This document shows, one piece after another, positions 12,501-24,292 of a DNA stretch of 64,000 bases. The DNA is from Clavelina lepadiformis. Taxonomy: Eukaryota > Chordata > Ascidiacea > Aplousobranchia > Clavelinidae. Each line of letters begins with the position of its first letter. Position 1 is the first letter of the stretch. The position numbers were made by a program, and so were the translations under genes. The DNA lies in assembly GCF_947623445.1 (NCBI RefSeq), contig NC_135241.1, positions 4,404,501 through 4,468,500 of the forward strand, given 5' to 3'. Below the pieces are notes generated by a model. That model saw only the letters and a program-made list of their open reading frames with translations. It made no database searches and was not told where the DNA came from.

Positions 12501-14000
12501 CCACATACTTCTCCCGTATGAGCATGGCGTCTGTTAAGTGTTCAGACGCATCTTCCAAGTCTTGCAAAGGAACCTGTATCATATTCCATTCATAGTTGAT
12601 GTAGTGTAGAAAACGACTTTTGATGTCGGTGAAGTTTTAAAGAATACTTTTACTAAATGCGGTGAATAAGGTACATCCTTAGTGATTTAGGTAGAAGAAT
12701 GCTGTTATTATTATCACTTACACCAGCGATTTCATCACCAGAGATTTCAATCCGATGGAAGTCGGTGGGTACAAACTGACCCATCCCATTGAGTTCGCTT
12801 GCAACACTTTGCTCTCCAACCTTCAATTTGCTAAAAATAAACCACGAAATGGTTTAATAACTGTTGTCAAATGGCCATACAAAATGGTGGTATTATTACT
12901 AAAAATCTGCAAGTTGTACTCAGCAAAATATCCGCTTTGGGGGAAGACTTTATGCATTATCAATCCTTTAAATATCATATTTTTACCATTAACGCAGTCA
13001 TGGCCTTTTGTGAACATACAGTGGATATGCAATGTGGTAATCATGCCCTAAAAAGTACTTCACATCTAGAGTCAAGATATGCAGAAAACTTTTGCAAAAT
13101 AATCTTCTAATGGGTGAACTGTCACATAGCACTGAAATTTTGTTGCTTAATTATGATACTTAAGTTAGAATACCGGTACCACTAAGATTTACTGGCCATA
13201 ACAGTTTATCGATATGTCTATATACAGCAAAACAATATTTAAGTTCTTGGATTGGTTTAATCTTTATAAATTGTGCCAAGATAAATATTATTTAAACACA
13301 CTCCACGAACAGGAAACAATTGAAACCAATATTGATCAAATCGACCGTAATCAATCATGAACACACTAGTTACAAATCTAAAAAATCAAACAAGTTAAAA
13401 GACATGCAGGTTATATGCAACGGCAATGCTATAGCGGATGAAAACTCACAAGCCGGTAAAAACATGTCATCCTAATATTAGCCAAACCAGCTTATAACAA
13501 CGCTGGTATTGAAAGTGATAATGTGAAAGCATGTAATGTGAGCAATGATGCAACAAGAGCAGTAACAAGACTGGATCTGCTACTTTATTTACAAATTAAT
13601 GGTCATTTAGACAAAAACTACCAGGCTACCTTTCAAACTCTGGGGTCTGCATCAATCTGTAAAATCAGTAAATTAGTAGGCTACTTTACTTCGGGAGTAT
13701 ATTCAGCAAAACTCACAAATCTTTACCTCGGTGGTGTTTGTAATGCAAAAAAATGTTCATTAAAATAATGTTGAAAAAACAAATATTGAACGTAACTTAC
13801 TCTTTTAATACAGGCAAGGGCAACATATGCTGAGAGGTCAAAGATGCCTTATGAGGATAGTAATTACAGGATGGGGCATTATCATCCTTCACAGCATCAG
13901 TGACCGAAAGCGAGTCCATCTTCTTTGGGAGGTCGAGAGCATTTGACTTCTCTTCTGCTGGGTGGTCTTCATCAATTTTTTTCAAATTTAAATTATGCAC
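6509..14000 (-). CDS. AMPD: AMP deaminase (N-terminal exon not located)
   Basis: Hydrolyses AMP to IMP and ammonia in the purine nucleotide cycle; cytosolic. Seventeen exons join in frame from the 5' side: 13801-~14000, 12722-12830, 12451-12573, 12169-12220, 11770-11911, 11548-11637, 10895-11024, 10477-10608, 10087-10169, 9833-9944, 9379-9542, 8960-9086, 8341-8504, 7920-8040, 7204-7377, 6766-6876 and 6509-6697, about 740 codons. Family landmarks are clear: metal-binding [16 protein letters not shown] (10608 down), [64 protein letters not shown] and the C-terminal WLGPRY...[13 protein letters not shown]. The catalytic core is complete. The first resolved exon has no ATG upstream in frame before a stop; either a further 5' exon exists or translation starts at the internal ATG at 13917-13919 (713 residues). 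The N-terminal region is the variable, regulatory part of this family, so I cannot assign a vertebrate paralogue (AMPD1, 2 or 3). Confidence 0.93.
7460..7540 (+). repeat. Possible tRNA-derived relic in AMPD 3' region (antisense)
   Basis: A TTGGCAGAGTATAGCGC stretch resembling an A box is followed about 40 bases later by GAGGGTTCGAATAT, which resembles a B box. It lies in the AMPD intron between the exons 7204-7377 and 7920-8040. Stem pairing is poor, so this is at best a fragment. Confidence 0.3.
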
Positions 14001-15706
14001 TACTTGCAGAGTGCGTTGCAGTGTTTTCCAATTTTTTGAGTTTGTGCTTGTGAGAGTAATGAGTGAAATGAGTGAAATTTTTCATGAAAAATGCAGATAA
14101 CCAGCAGAGAGGCAAAAGAAAAGCACAGAAATATAAGCAAAAAGCATGACAGATTAAAAAATGCAAGTATTGGTTAAGCGCAAATCCCAATGAAGTAGCA
14201 CATGAAAAACAAAACAAAAACTACAGTTAGTGAAACTACAAGTTCTACAAATCATTTATATAGCTAAAAAACACTTATCCAAATTTGATTAGTTGGCATT
14301 TAGCCGTGATCAAGATGATCTAGAAGAAAAATATATCCTAAAATCTATGGTAAAAGCAACTAAATATCACAAATATAAAGATCTAATTAGCCATTAACAA
14401 GAAAAAATTGTAAGTAGTAACTAAAACCATTTCAAAATAGATGAAATTCAGCACTACATTCTCCTAAGACAAACTGACAAAAAATTTTAATACTACCACA
14501 TTTGCAACGACTAGAAAGCACAGCTATATAACATAAACGACTTCCATCCAAAAATACTAATGTCAGTCACATACATTTGTCACGAACATATGACAAAAAG
14601 ATATATATATTGCAAGAAAAAATAACATAGTATTAACGTAAATATTATATTGATGATTGCAATGTTTCAGACTAAAATGACTGCCACAACTTCATATTTA
14701 TGTAAAGTGATTACTAAAGCTAAACTATATAGGACTGACTATGTGTCAATCTACGTGTTTCTTGTTTTTGAATACAATTTGCCAAATGTGAAGTATAATT
14801 AAAAATCATTTTAAAAGACATCAACCACATTTGTGTAATAAGTACGTCACAGCATGACAGAGATCAAAAAATGTATGAAGATTTCTTAAAAGGCCTATCA
14901 ACTCTTTAATACTACCGTGAGCTGCAACACGTATGGCCATTCATTCATTCATTCATTTTCAGTCAATCTTAAAGATAGTTAAACAAAACAAATAACCTTC
15001 TACACCAACCTTCAACAGAACTGGTACAATGGTACAAACTACTTTCTACACATCCAAAAGGACAGAACATATGAGACAGTTTATAATTACCAATTTACCA
15101 TTGAAGACAGAGGTCACAGTGTATTACGTTGTTGCTAATATCACACAAAATTTAGCAATTTAAATTAACAAAAACAATTACCCGTCTCTACTAAGGCATA
15201 AAACTGCACAACAGAACTTAGTTAACTATGATAAAAACACATCATTAAAAGTAGGCCGACACAAAGCAAGCTAGAACAAGTTTACAGAAGCATAATACCT
15301 GAGTGCAAGATAGGAGCAAACATAAATACTAACACTGTCAAACTTGAAGACTAAAAGTATATATAAATGTAACAACTTTGATATGAGATGGTAACCTAGT
15401 TAGGTGGTTTAGGTAAAGCAGGGACAACATTCCTCATAACAAATGTTATTTAACATTTAGCTTCAAAATCGCCGTTAAATTTTATATTTTTGACACAAAG
15501 TAAATCATGAAGAAATTGCATTATGTTGTATTGATCAATTCCAGAGTAAAAGATTGACGAAAATTTCTTATTTGAAGCTCATTTGAATATGTTTGAGATT
15601 CATTGTGTCATGCAACATGATATTTCTGTTCTCACAAACCCGAACAATTTTCGTTGTGGAACAACCCTTCAGATAGATATTTCTATGCTATACAAGTGCC
15701 TCCTAC
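14001..15706. other. Gap between AMPD and the 170-residue gene
   Basis: AT-rich DNA with no recognised exon. A (CATT)n microsatellite lies at 14938-14957. Any missing 5' exon of AMPD may be here or further upstream. Confidence 0.4.
14938..14957. repeat. (CATT)n microsatellite
   Basis: Five tandem copies of a tetranucleotide, seen directly. Confidence 0.9.
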
Positions 15707-18556
15707 TTAAAATGCTGATAAATCACACCAGTCAAACACATCTGGGTTAGTACTTGTACGTTTATCAACACTCCACTCTACAAAGGCTTGATTTTGGCAA
15801 AGCCAATTGATGCAAGGTTCTGGAATCAGGAGCATATCAACGTTTAAGTAATTAGCATACCTTCCAATATCTTGTGAAATCTGACGATCCACCAAGTGAC
15901 GCTTTTCCTCATGCTGCAAGATGGGAATTTCATCAGTAAACTCACAGGACGTGTTAAGGTCACCACAGCCTGCAATGTCCTCAGAAAACAGATGCTAAAA
16001 CAATCCAAATAAACCGAAGTTCAGATAAATAAAATTTCACATGATTGTTCCCTTTAAAAAATTAAATAAATTTTATCGTTTCTTTCTATTAATTGCATGT
16101 ACCCTGTAAACACTGACTTTTACAAGGAATGCGAAATGTTGAAAATGAAAACTGTTAACTTGAAAACATTTTTGGGCTTACTTCGGCCATTTTATTTATG
16201 GCATTCATTTCTTCTGGATTGTTTCTCTTGAACGATGCTCTAAAATTGAATATTTGCATAAACGCCATTGACCAAAAAAATTCCAACATAATCTATTGAT
16301 GACAACTTACTGGTAGTTGAATAAATACTGACTAAACACAGAAAGAACAAACTCATGATATTCAAAGAAATGAGTTATGCAATATGTACGTTTGTACGAT
16401 ATAATATCATATAGAGCCTATTGCATGTTATTAATTTCAAACTGCTTGAAAATTCAAATTGCTTAAAAAATATATATTAAACTTTATTTACCTTGAAAAA
16501 GTTTTGGATGGGCTTTTTGTTGAGTTCTTTGTTTCCTTTTCTGTTACAATCTTAAGCTTGTCCGTTTCTTGTAAAAAAACGCAAGTTTTATTTTTATCTG
16601 TAATTTAAATAGTGTAATTTGAAAGTAAACAAAAAGTTGTGTCATAAAAAATATATAAACTCCTGCAGTGGAAATTGAATTGAAAAAATTGTTAAAATAA
16701 AAAAAAGCTGTAAAACTATTATTTTTTACAAAAATAAAACCAATTTACATTAAATTTTGTTAGACAATTCTGTTTTAAATTTCACTTTGGGGAAATCAAC
16801 AAACAACATCAATTTCACAAATAGCCCAATTTGACAATCTCAAATAAAACATAAAAAGGGGCTACTATAAAATATCAACAAACAAAAGATTAATAACACA
16901 TCAATAAAAACACAAAATTCTTTCAAATTTCTTAAATAAAGATCTACAAATTTCAACTAACTCCATTGCCGATGAAAAGTTAATTGTGACCACAAGACAA
17001 GCACATCACTTTTGAAACTAAATCCTTCACCTTTGCAAACATTGTGAAATTTTGCAACTATTTCAACACAAACATGAACAACGATCACTTGTTTCACAAA
17101 CAGGCGGCATGTTGAAATTTAACCAGAATGGAATGTTTGCACTGTTAGGACAATCCTAACATCGTTGCTTACGCATGTCAAAATTACATCATGATAAAAT
17201 ATTTTAATCATCTTTCTTTTAATATTTTTAACCTCATGGTCTTAAGTCCTATTATCAGACTAATGAGCTGTTCATAACTTGTAATTCAGATTTGAGACTT
17301 CCCGACACCAGCAAAAACAACATTCCTGCCGACTATAGTCTATACACACTTTACTAAGTCACACATGACCTGTAGGCTAAAAATTAACGCAAACAAGCAC
17401 AAGCAAGTTTCAACCTAATGACAAATTAATGGCGAAGATCGTGATGAAAAAGACTTCAAATTGCCCAAGGAAATACTTGCCTATTAAGCTTAAGTAAGAA
17501 GCTGTGCATTGAGGGCTCATAGCTACTTCACACTATGATGTCACACATCTCAAGTAGAAGGAAATAACAATAAATCCATTTCTCCATCCTAATCTTTTTT
17601 AAGCATATCATTGCTGATCAAGTATCAAACAAATTATGTGAGTCATAGTAGCAAACGTCACCACAACATACTTCATTTACAAAAGTAAATAGCAGAATGT
17701 CGGGCATATGACATGTTAAAAGAATGCTTTGTTGTGGTGAAGATGAATCTCCTTTGTACCAATAACTATTAGCATCCTGACCTTACCTGCATCACTGAAC
17801 AACTAATAAAAAAAGCGTTCTTAAATATGAAGAAAAATGTCCAATAGGTCATTATAGAAGTGCCTCAGGCTGAACAACAAGTTTTATTGATTGTCACTTC
17901 AGGTTTTCCTAGACTGCTTAGTTTGCAATATCAGTGGCGGTGGGTCTCTGGGTACTATAACAAACGCTCTGTAAACATTGTTTGGCAATCAAATAAAACC
18001 AACTTCCAAATTTAAAACATTTTCTTTTGATGCAATAAATTATGTAGGCTATTGAAATTGATAAAGAACTTGTGCAAATACGGACAATAAATTGAACAAC
18101 AATGAAGTAAGAAAATATTGTAAAGTAATAAAACAAGTTGAACAACTTCAAAAACACTAAGCACTCAAGGGTATTATCAGTTTACATCCAAACCAGTGTG
18201 TGTGACATTTCATTTGCAAGTATACCCTTATTTGTCTGATAGTCAATATTACAGAAAGCATTGTGCAATGAGTTCTAATGTATAAACAAGACTGAATGTG
18301 AATGATCTATGTTTACTATAGAGCCAGAATCCCTTTCTAAACTAACTCTTATAAATATTTTACAATATCTTGGTAACTTGTGCCGTCAATGTATTTAATT
18401 TCATACATTTCTACATACGGTAAGTACATGAATAACATGGCACTTGTAAACTGGCAAAACTCAGGCTTAGAGTAAAATAAATTAAGCATGCAAACCTGTA
18501 TTGTCTTGCAATCCATTGCTGGCAGTAGAATTATTGCTGTTTTCATCAGTGCTCAT
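15707..18556 (-). CDS. Unrecognised 170-residue protein, four exons
   Basis: Four exons join in frame with good splice sites: 18496-18556, 16492-16597, 16182-16239 and 15707-15994 (61, 106, 58 and 288 bases, summing to 171 codons including stop). The product starts MSTDENSNNSTASNG. Residues 1 to about 55 are polar and low in complexity (Asn, Ser, Thr, Lys), probably disordered. From about residue 58 (NPEEMNAINKMAE) to the end is a denser, conserved-looking part with many aromatics and five cysteines: CGDLNTSC, then IGRYANYLNVDMLLIPEPC, INWLCQNQAFVEW, and a C-terminal VFDWCDLSAF. There is no signal peptide, membrane segment or catalytic motif I can name. It lies upstream of AMPD on the same strand, 1.7 kb from the first resolved AMPD exon. 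The exon phases (1, 2, 0) fit exactly, which supports a real gene; I do not assign a function. Confidence 0.72.
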
Positions 18557-19720
18557 GATTATTCTACTTCATGAAAATTCAACGAAAGTCTTAGGCAAGC
18601 AATCATTCACCATGAATTTTACAGCTAAAGTTCTTTAAAATGAATTTGTGATACAATAGCTCATCCTTTCAAATACAAAACAGCTGTTACACATTTTCAT
18701 TTAGTATTTACACACAGAAAATAAAACATCAAATATTAATTATCGACCTGTCATTATTTTTGAAAATACTTTGTTTACGTAAACAGTCGCCTTCCTATAT
18801 CAGTTTTCAAAGATTGTTTATAATTGCCTGATTATCTATAACTAGCTAGATGTGCTTCATCATTATGCAAAGAGAAAGGGTCATTCGGTAGTAAAACAAT
18901 CCACAATTTCCTTATTAAACTAAGAACATATGAAAATGACAAGTATATCTGCATACCTAGTTTACTGACAGCTAATAGATAAATACGACTTCATAAACAG
19001 AAGTATTGATGCAAAAGTGCAGGCCATTACGCCAAAATATTTTTCTCTTCACAAAGAGTTTTCATCAAAAACTTTCCCAGCCAGTCAACATGCAACCATG
19101 ACACTGTAATGCCATACACCCATGGTGTTTTTTTCTGCACATAATTTTACTGTGCTTACAAATAAACCACAGTAGGAATAGGCCTAATGAATTTAAACTT
19201 CAATTACCACATACCAACAACGCTGTAACAACAGAACAGAGCAGTGATGAGAAGCAAGAATGCAATACCCTAACCGGCCTAACCTTGCACTTCGACAAAT
19301 TTAAGCAAGTGGCCTTGACTCGATGTCCATTTACAATTGCATCACAAGTATATAATAGTGTCATGTCAATTACGCCAGAGCATTGTCGTTGCATAGAGAT
19401 GTTTATTTGTTGTATTGCTGAGGCATCGTTTGTTGAAACTTGGATAAATAGTTTATTATGAAATTACTTTTACATACATATGGTCCTTTTATTTGATAAC
19501 GCAAAATATTATTTTCTTTGCAAAACCATGTGTTAAAACTTTGTTAAATCACAATTAATCCTTGATCCATTATCCTTTCTCTGGCTAGGCTTAATTTTAT
19601 ACACCTCCCAACTATATACACCAGATTTTTGCTGTGTATATGTCAAGTTCAAAATATAAGTCACATGTCACAGCTTATAAGCACTGTACTTACTCACACT
19701 TTACCGAGAATCCCTAATTG

Positions 19721-19846
19721 TGCATGCAAACACACAAATTTTGGTGTGATGGCATGCACTGATACCTCAATTCTTTGTTTATTTATTTTAAATTGGCGTT
19801 TTAAAAAACGACTTTGTCTGGTTTGTTTATATTTTATCGGCATGAA
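19721..19846 (+). repeat. Dispersed repeat R1, copy 1
   Basis: Shares an ordered set of blocks with copies elsewhere in the window: a GTGCATGCAAA-like block, then GATGGCATGCACTGA, then TTCTTTGTTTATTTAT and AAATTGGCGTTTTAAAA. No terminal inverted repeats or coding capacity are visible; family unknown. Confidence 0.5.
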
Positions 19847-19962
19847 TGTGTAAAAGTTTGGCGTTCATGTTGATGATTCCCGTTTGTGTGTGTGCCACAC
19901 TTTCCACAATGGCCGAGTACTCATGGACTGAAAAAAAAATTTTAGTCCTAAAAGTGATAGGC

Positions 19963-20035
19963 CAGTGGTTCCCAAACTGGGAGCAGTATGAATAAAATTT
20001 GCAAGGGGTGCTGCAAAAACTGTTGTATTTATCGA
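19963..20035. repeat. hAT-type MITE end, one-sided
   Basis: Begins CAGTGGTTCCCAAACTGGG, a typical hAT terminus, and runs into GGGGTGCTGC. I find no matching inverted end or 8-bp duplication, so the element is truncated. The right boundary is a guess. Confidence 0.4.
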
Positions 20036-20292
20036 TTTACTCGCATGTATATATCACATTGTAAATCTAATTACCGGTGATAGGTTACAAGGTAAGTTAT
20101 TTCTCAAAGATAAACATTGCATGTCATACCGCATGTATCATGGTTTGTAAGAAAATGGATGTTAAAATAAAACGACTGAAGATCCTATTGACTTGACGTT
20201 ACTACGTTTATTTTGTAAAAAGATAATCATCTTATTTGCCTTCATGAAAGTAATATTTAGTAGACAGTTTTTAACGTGTATAGGGACTAGGG

Positions 20293-20608
20293 CAGGGGTC
20301 GGCAACCTGCGGCTCCGGAGCCGCATGCGGCTCTTTCATCCTTCTGATGCGGCTCTTATTAATTTTATTGCTACAGTAGAAACAAACAGAAGAACACTCG
20401 CGTCTTTATCTCACTGAGCACATTATAGTAATCACATTAATTAAATCTTACTGAATTAACTGCTTTTATAAATGCGACCCATGACAGTTTTGTTACAGAG
20501 TGTCGTTTTCGTTTTATTGTGAAAATAGTTTTGCGGCTCCCAGTGATTTTTATTTTGTGGAATATCGGTTAAAATGGCTCTTTAAGTGCAAAAGGTTGCC
20601 GACCCCTG
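20293..20608. mobile_element. hAT MITE (gagccgc family), complete
   Basis: A 316-bp element with inverted ends CAGGGGTCGGCAACCT and AGGTTGCCGACCCCTG. It is flanked by a perfect 8-bp target duplication gactaggg (20285-20292 and 20609-20616). It carries subterminal GAGCCGCATGCGGCTC motifs and no transposase. The intact duplication suggests fairly recent insertion. Confidence 0.93.
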
Positions 20609-20936
20609 GACTAGGGTAAAACAAAATTTAGGCATCTGCTACAGTAATGTAAAGATGTGTTACCGTTATGACTCAGCAGGAGTAGGAAGTAAACTCCATC
20701 AATTATTCTATTGCGTTAATGCATAATTCGTACATTGCATTATTGTGCATGACTATGCACTTAGCCTATTTCCTGGTTAAGTTTTATGAGCATTTAATCA
20801 ATTGTTGAAACAGTTTTTTATGCATTTTTACATGAGTTATTGCAAATTATATAGCAAGCTGTACGAGGGCTTGTTAAATGATCAAAATTTATATTTGACA
20901 GCCTGGGAGCCCATGGCTGTTTTTGACAAGAAATTG

Positions 20937-21053
20937 TGCGTGCAAAAACGCAACTTTTATCATAATGGCATGCACTAAAGCCACAGCTCTTTATTTATTA
21001 CAAATTGGTGTTTAAACAGCCAACTATTCTTTATTTGTTTATTATAATTCGGC
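20937..21053 (+). repeat. Dispersed repeat R1, copy 2
   Basis: Shows the same block order as copy 1: GTGCGTGCAAAAACGC, ATGGCATGCACTAAAGC, TTATTTATTACAAATTGG and a GTGTTTAAACAGCC tail. Diverged but clearly related; more weakly similar pieces lie at about 21180-21260 and 21360-21416. Confidence 0.5.
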
Positions 21054-22927
21054 AGGAAGACAAAAAATTCTATGTGCCTGTCGATGAATCACGTGCGTGC
21101 AGCTGCTGGTGCTGGTGCCATACTGTTGCATATATACACAAATTTTTGATTTCTTACATGATAACCAGATACCATGAAGTGAAACCTCATGCAATTGTTT
21201 GTTTATTTATGATAAATTCATTCATTTTGTTTTTTGCCTTAAACGTGGGGGACAAAAAATTGTGTTGACGTCGTTGATCGCAAATACATTAGGTGTTATG
21301 ATAATAATTTCCACAAATTAGACGGGTAAATGTGGCAAGGTCTCGAGCTCGAGAGCAAATGAATGGATGAATTGGCGTTTAAGAAGCATTTTTTTATATT
21401 TTGCTTGTTAATTATAAGCGTATGGCCCACGGGGTACAGTACAAAAACATTTAACATAACCTACTAGTAAAAATCAATCATTTTTTCGTCATCAGCCAAG
21501 TGCAACAGTGGATATGGGCTCTTTTCGGATTTGTAAGCATGCCAGTTATACCCCACAGTCTACAACCGTACAATGAAGATGACAGATTTGTTGAGCTACC
21601 CTTACCATTACTGCATTACTTCTATAGCCTAGGCCCTAGGTGATAGGCTATACAGCATCAGCTTTCAGGTTATAATGTTTACAGATTTTGAATAAAACTC
21701 TTTCGTTTCTGCTGTAAACACAGTAGCCTATGTAACTCATAGACATCTTATCTGATCTAAACAGGTACAAACACCAGAGTGAAAAACACTTAACATGCTA
21801 ACCAATGTGGTACCATAGGTTTTTGACAAGAATTCGGAGGCGGGGTCGTTACCAAAAGAGCAGGGTGCTGCAGCCTGTTGTTTTCCAATAGCACCTTGCT
21901 ACTGCTTGCTGCTCAGTGACGGACAGGCTATTGTTGGTGACGTCACAACAGACAGTTGTTCGTGACGAAATGAATAACAAGTTTAGTTTTTCAGCAAAGT
22001 GAGCAGCTAATGTAGATATTTTCAAAGTAAAGTGTACATTGGTTTTTAGAAAAGAGTATATTTAAAGACTGGTTGTGTGTGCAAGGTAAGCGTAAGTAAC
22101 ATTTACGTTTTGAACAACCTTGAAATTGTAACGGAAAGTGGGTATATGGCACCTGAATTTGAGAAGTTGACCCACTCCACTACAATATTTACTTATTGAA
22201 ATGTTTATTGCGGGTGATGATATATGAGTTTCATGAGGTCGTTGTCTGCTTTTTTCACCTCCAGATTTAATTGTTCCTTTGAACAGTTATATTTGGACAA
22301 AATATTGTCAGCGCAACATAAAAACGTACATGTTGCCGCGTTGGTATTAGTTAGTAGACTGTTTGCTTTGACCAACTGTGTATAATAAACGCAGGATAGG
22401 CAGGCACGACATTTATGTTACGAATTAAAACGGAAAACAAGAAGTCATCGGCAAGCAATGTTATGCTTCGCAAAGCAGATTTCCGAAAACACGAATTCTA
22501 CACTGCATTCGATCTGTATATTATAATATCCCCTTATTATCATAAAATTAAACAACTGCAGGTTGTTCACTTTTTAGCAGCAATCAACGGCAAGGTGCTA
22601 TTCGCACTTGGTTTAAGCAGTTATTGTCGAAAATATAATATTACTTATCATTAGAGCATAATCGTAAGGAAATCAAGCAGAAAATTAACTTGAAACTTGT
22701 TATTTTACTCGTGTCTTGATTTTAAGGCTTTATGCCATTTTGCCATCCATCGGTCAATGATAATTTCACCTTCAAAAAGCGGGTGTTTAATTAGTAAACT
22801 GCGTTAATCTGGTTCACCTTGGTTGTTAATAACGATAAAATGGCATTATTAAAACACCATGTTATGGTACATAAAGGTTCATCGAAAACAAACAGATCTA
22901 GCACATTGTTAAAATGTTACCTTAGTA

Positions 22928-23096
22928 CAGGCGTCACCAAACTTTTTTCACAAAGGGCCAGATAATCATAAAAACTGACGATCGCAGGCCAAATTCCCAC
23001 TTTGTTCAACAGGCTACCATACAATAAGTTCATTTGTGATTCAGTGAGGCGGGCCGGACAAATTAATCTTGCGGGCCGGATCTGGCCCGAACCGGA
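22928..23096. repeat. Degenerate hAT-like element
   Basis: Begins CAGGCGTCACCAAAC and is followed by AAAGGGCCAG. It ends in GCGGGCCGGATCTGGCCCG, the look of a diverged hAT MITE (reference form usually CAGGGGTC...GACCCCTG). No clear target duplication was found. Confidence 0.35.
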
Positions 23097-23545
23097 TATC
23101 AGCAACCTCGATCATTATGAAGCCAAGTGGTTACGCCTGACGCAATCTAGCCTGAATATTAGTAAAATGATTTTGCCTCGCCTTAGATGATATTTTACTT
23201 TTTGTCATGTTGATTTTTTGCCTTTTGCCTTCGTGTTCCCCTCACGCACACTACTCTTTAATTGATCCTTTCTTTTCCACCACAATTTGCGTTTCTCCTT
23301 TCTCGTTTACTACTCCTGTTAGAGCATATCACAGCTTTTGAGTTTGCTACAGCGTGTTATTATTATTATATCTATTTTATCTTAAGTTTTAATTTATCAT
23401 TGATTATTCTTTTCTGTACCACAAACTGATGATGCCCGCTTATGGTAAAATATATTTCTGGTTTTCAAATCTGCAAGCTGACTCTGGTTTTAATTTTATA
23501 TTTTGCGCCAACCTAGTTCAAGGAAATAATGTTTAACTTTTAATC

Positions 23546-23620
23546 CAGGGGGTTCCAACCAGGGATGCCAGCTAACCTTTTAAGGGGTGCGAAACCTAGA
23601 GAAAGGTGGATCACTGGATC
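23546..23620. repeat. hAT-like end fragment
   Basis: CAGGGGGTTCCAACCAGGG followed by AGGGGTGCGAAACC resembles a hAT terminus and subterminal region. No partner end is seen. Confidence 0.3.
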
Positions 23621-23752
23621 TCATTATTGCACAAATTTTGCTTGAAAAAATCTTAGCCATTCTTCAAGCAGTAATGAAGTTCCATATTGTAGGTCCATGC
23701 AAACATTGCACTTGAAGTCAGTGGTAGAAACCAGTCCAGTTTGCAGCAACAG

Positions 23753-23807
23753 GACTATCATATTCACAGACATCTTTAAACGACTATCATATTCACAGAC
23801 ATCTTTT
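23753..23807. repeat. 29-bp tandem duplication
   Basis: The block GACTATCATATTCACAGACA and the following bases occur twice in a row with a 29-bp period; the second copy is slightly short. Confidence 0.8.
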
Positions 23808-24292
23808 ATTCAAAAGAGATAAATTCCATTGCAATATGAGCTGCTACTCACAGCGAAATGACAATGTTAGATCTAACAATTGGCAGGTCAGTAACTAGCT
23901 TGGGGCAGAAAACGGGGTAGAAAGGTTTCAAACAAAATCTATTACAAGAACATTACTTTCTAACTATGTTAGCCAAAATTTCTACAGCGGGGCCAGGCCC
24001 CTTTTGTGCCCATCTACTTATGGACCAGATGATGGGCAGTGGGCAGAACTCACAATTCAAATGACAAAAGCTAAAATCAAGACATAAAATCACACACTGC
24101 TGGCTAGGACATATCTCAAACTGAGGAATGTTTGAAATTTGAATGAAATACAATGCAGCTTTTAACAATTCGGCAATAGATAAAACGTGAATCACGTCAA
24201 TCTTAACATAAACCCAAGTAATTAAAAATACGTGGTTATCTGTGAATGTTAGCAACAATTACCAAAGCAAACTATAACTTAATATCCTTCAG

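Larger units (their letters stand above)
18557..24292. other. Gene-poor stretch with repeat fragments
   Basis: No coding exon recognised. It holds one complete hAT MITE (20293-20608), several one-ended hAT-like fragments and at least two copies of a dispersed AT-rich repeat (19721-19846, 20937-21053), all listed separately, plus a 29-bp tandem duplication at 23753-23807. A GC-richer patch around 21830-21980 could be a promoter, but I see no gene after it. Confidence 0.45.

Noticed and set aside
13993-14217. Upstream open frame on the minus strand as the AMPD first exon
   Set aside because: It is in a different frame from the AMPD exon at 13801-14000 and ends in a stop before it.
22415-22654. 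79-residue open frame on the plus strand as a gene
   Set aside because: No recognisable domain, no splice context and surrounded by repeat-rich sequence; length is within chance for this composition.
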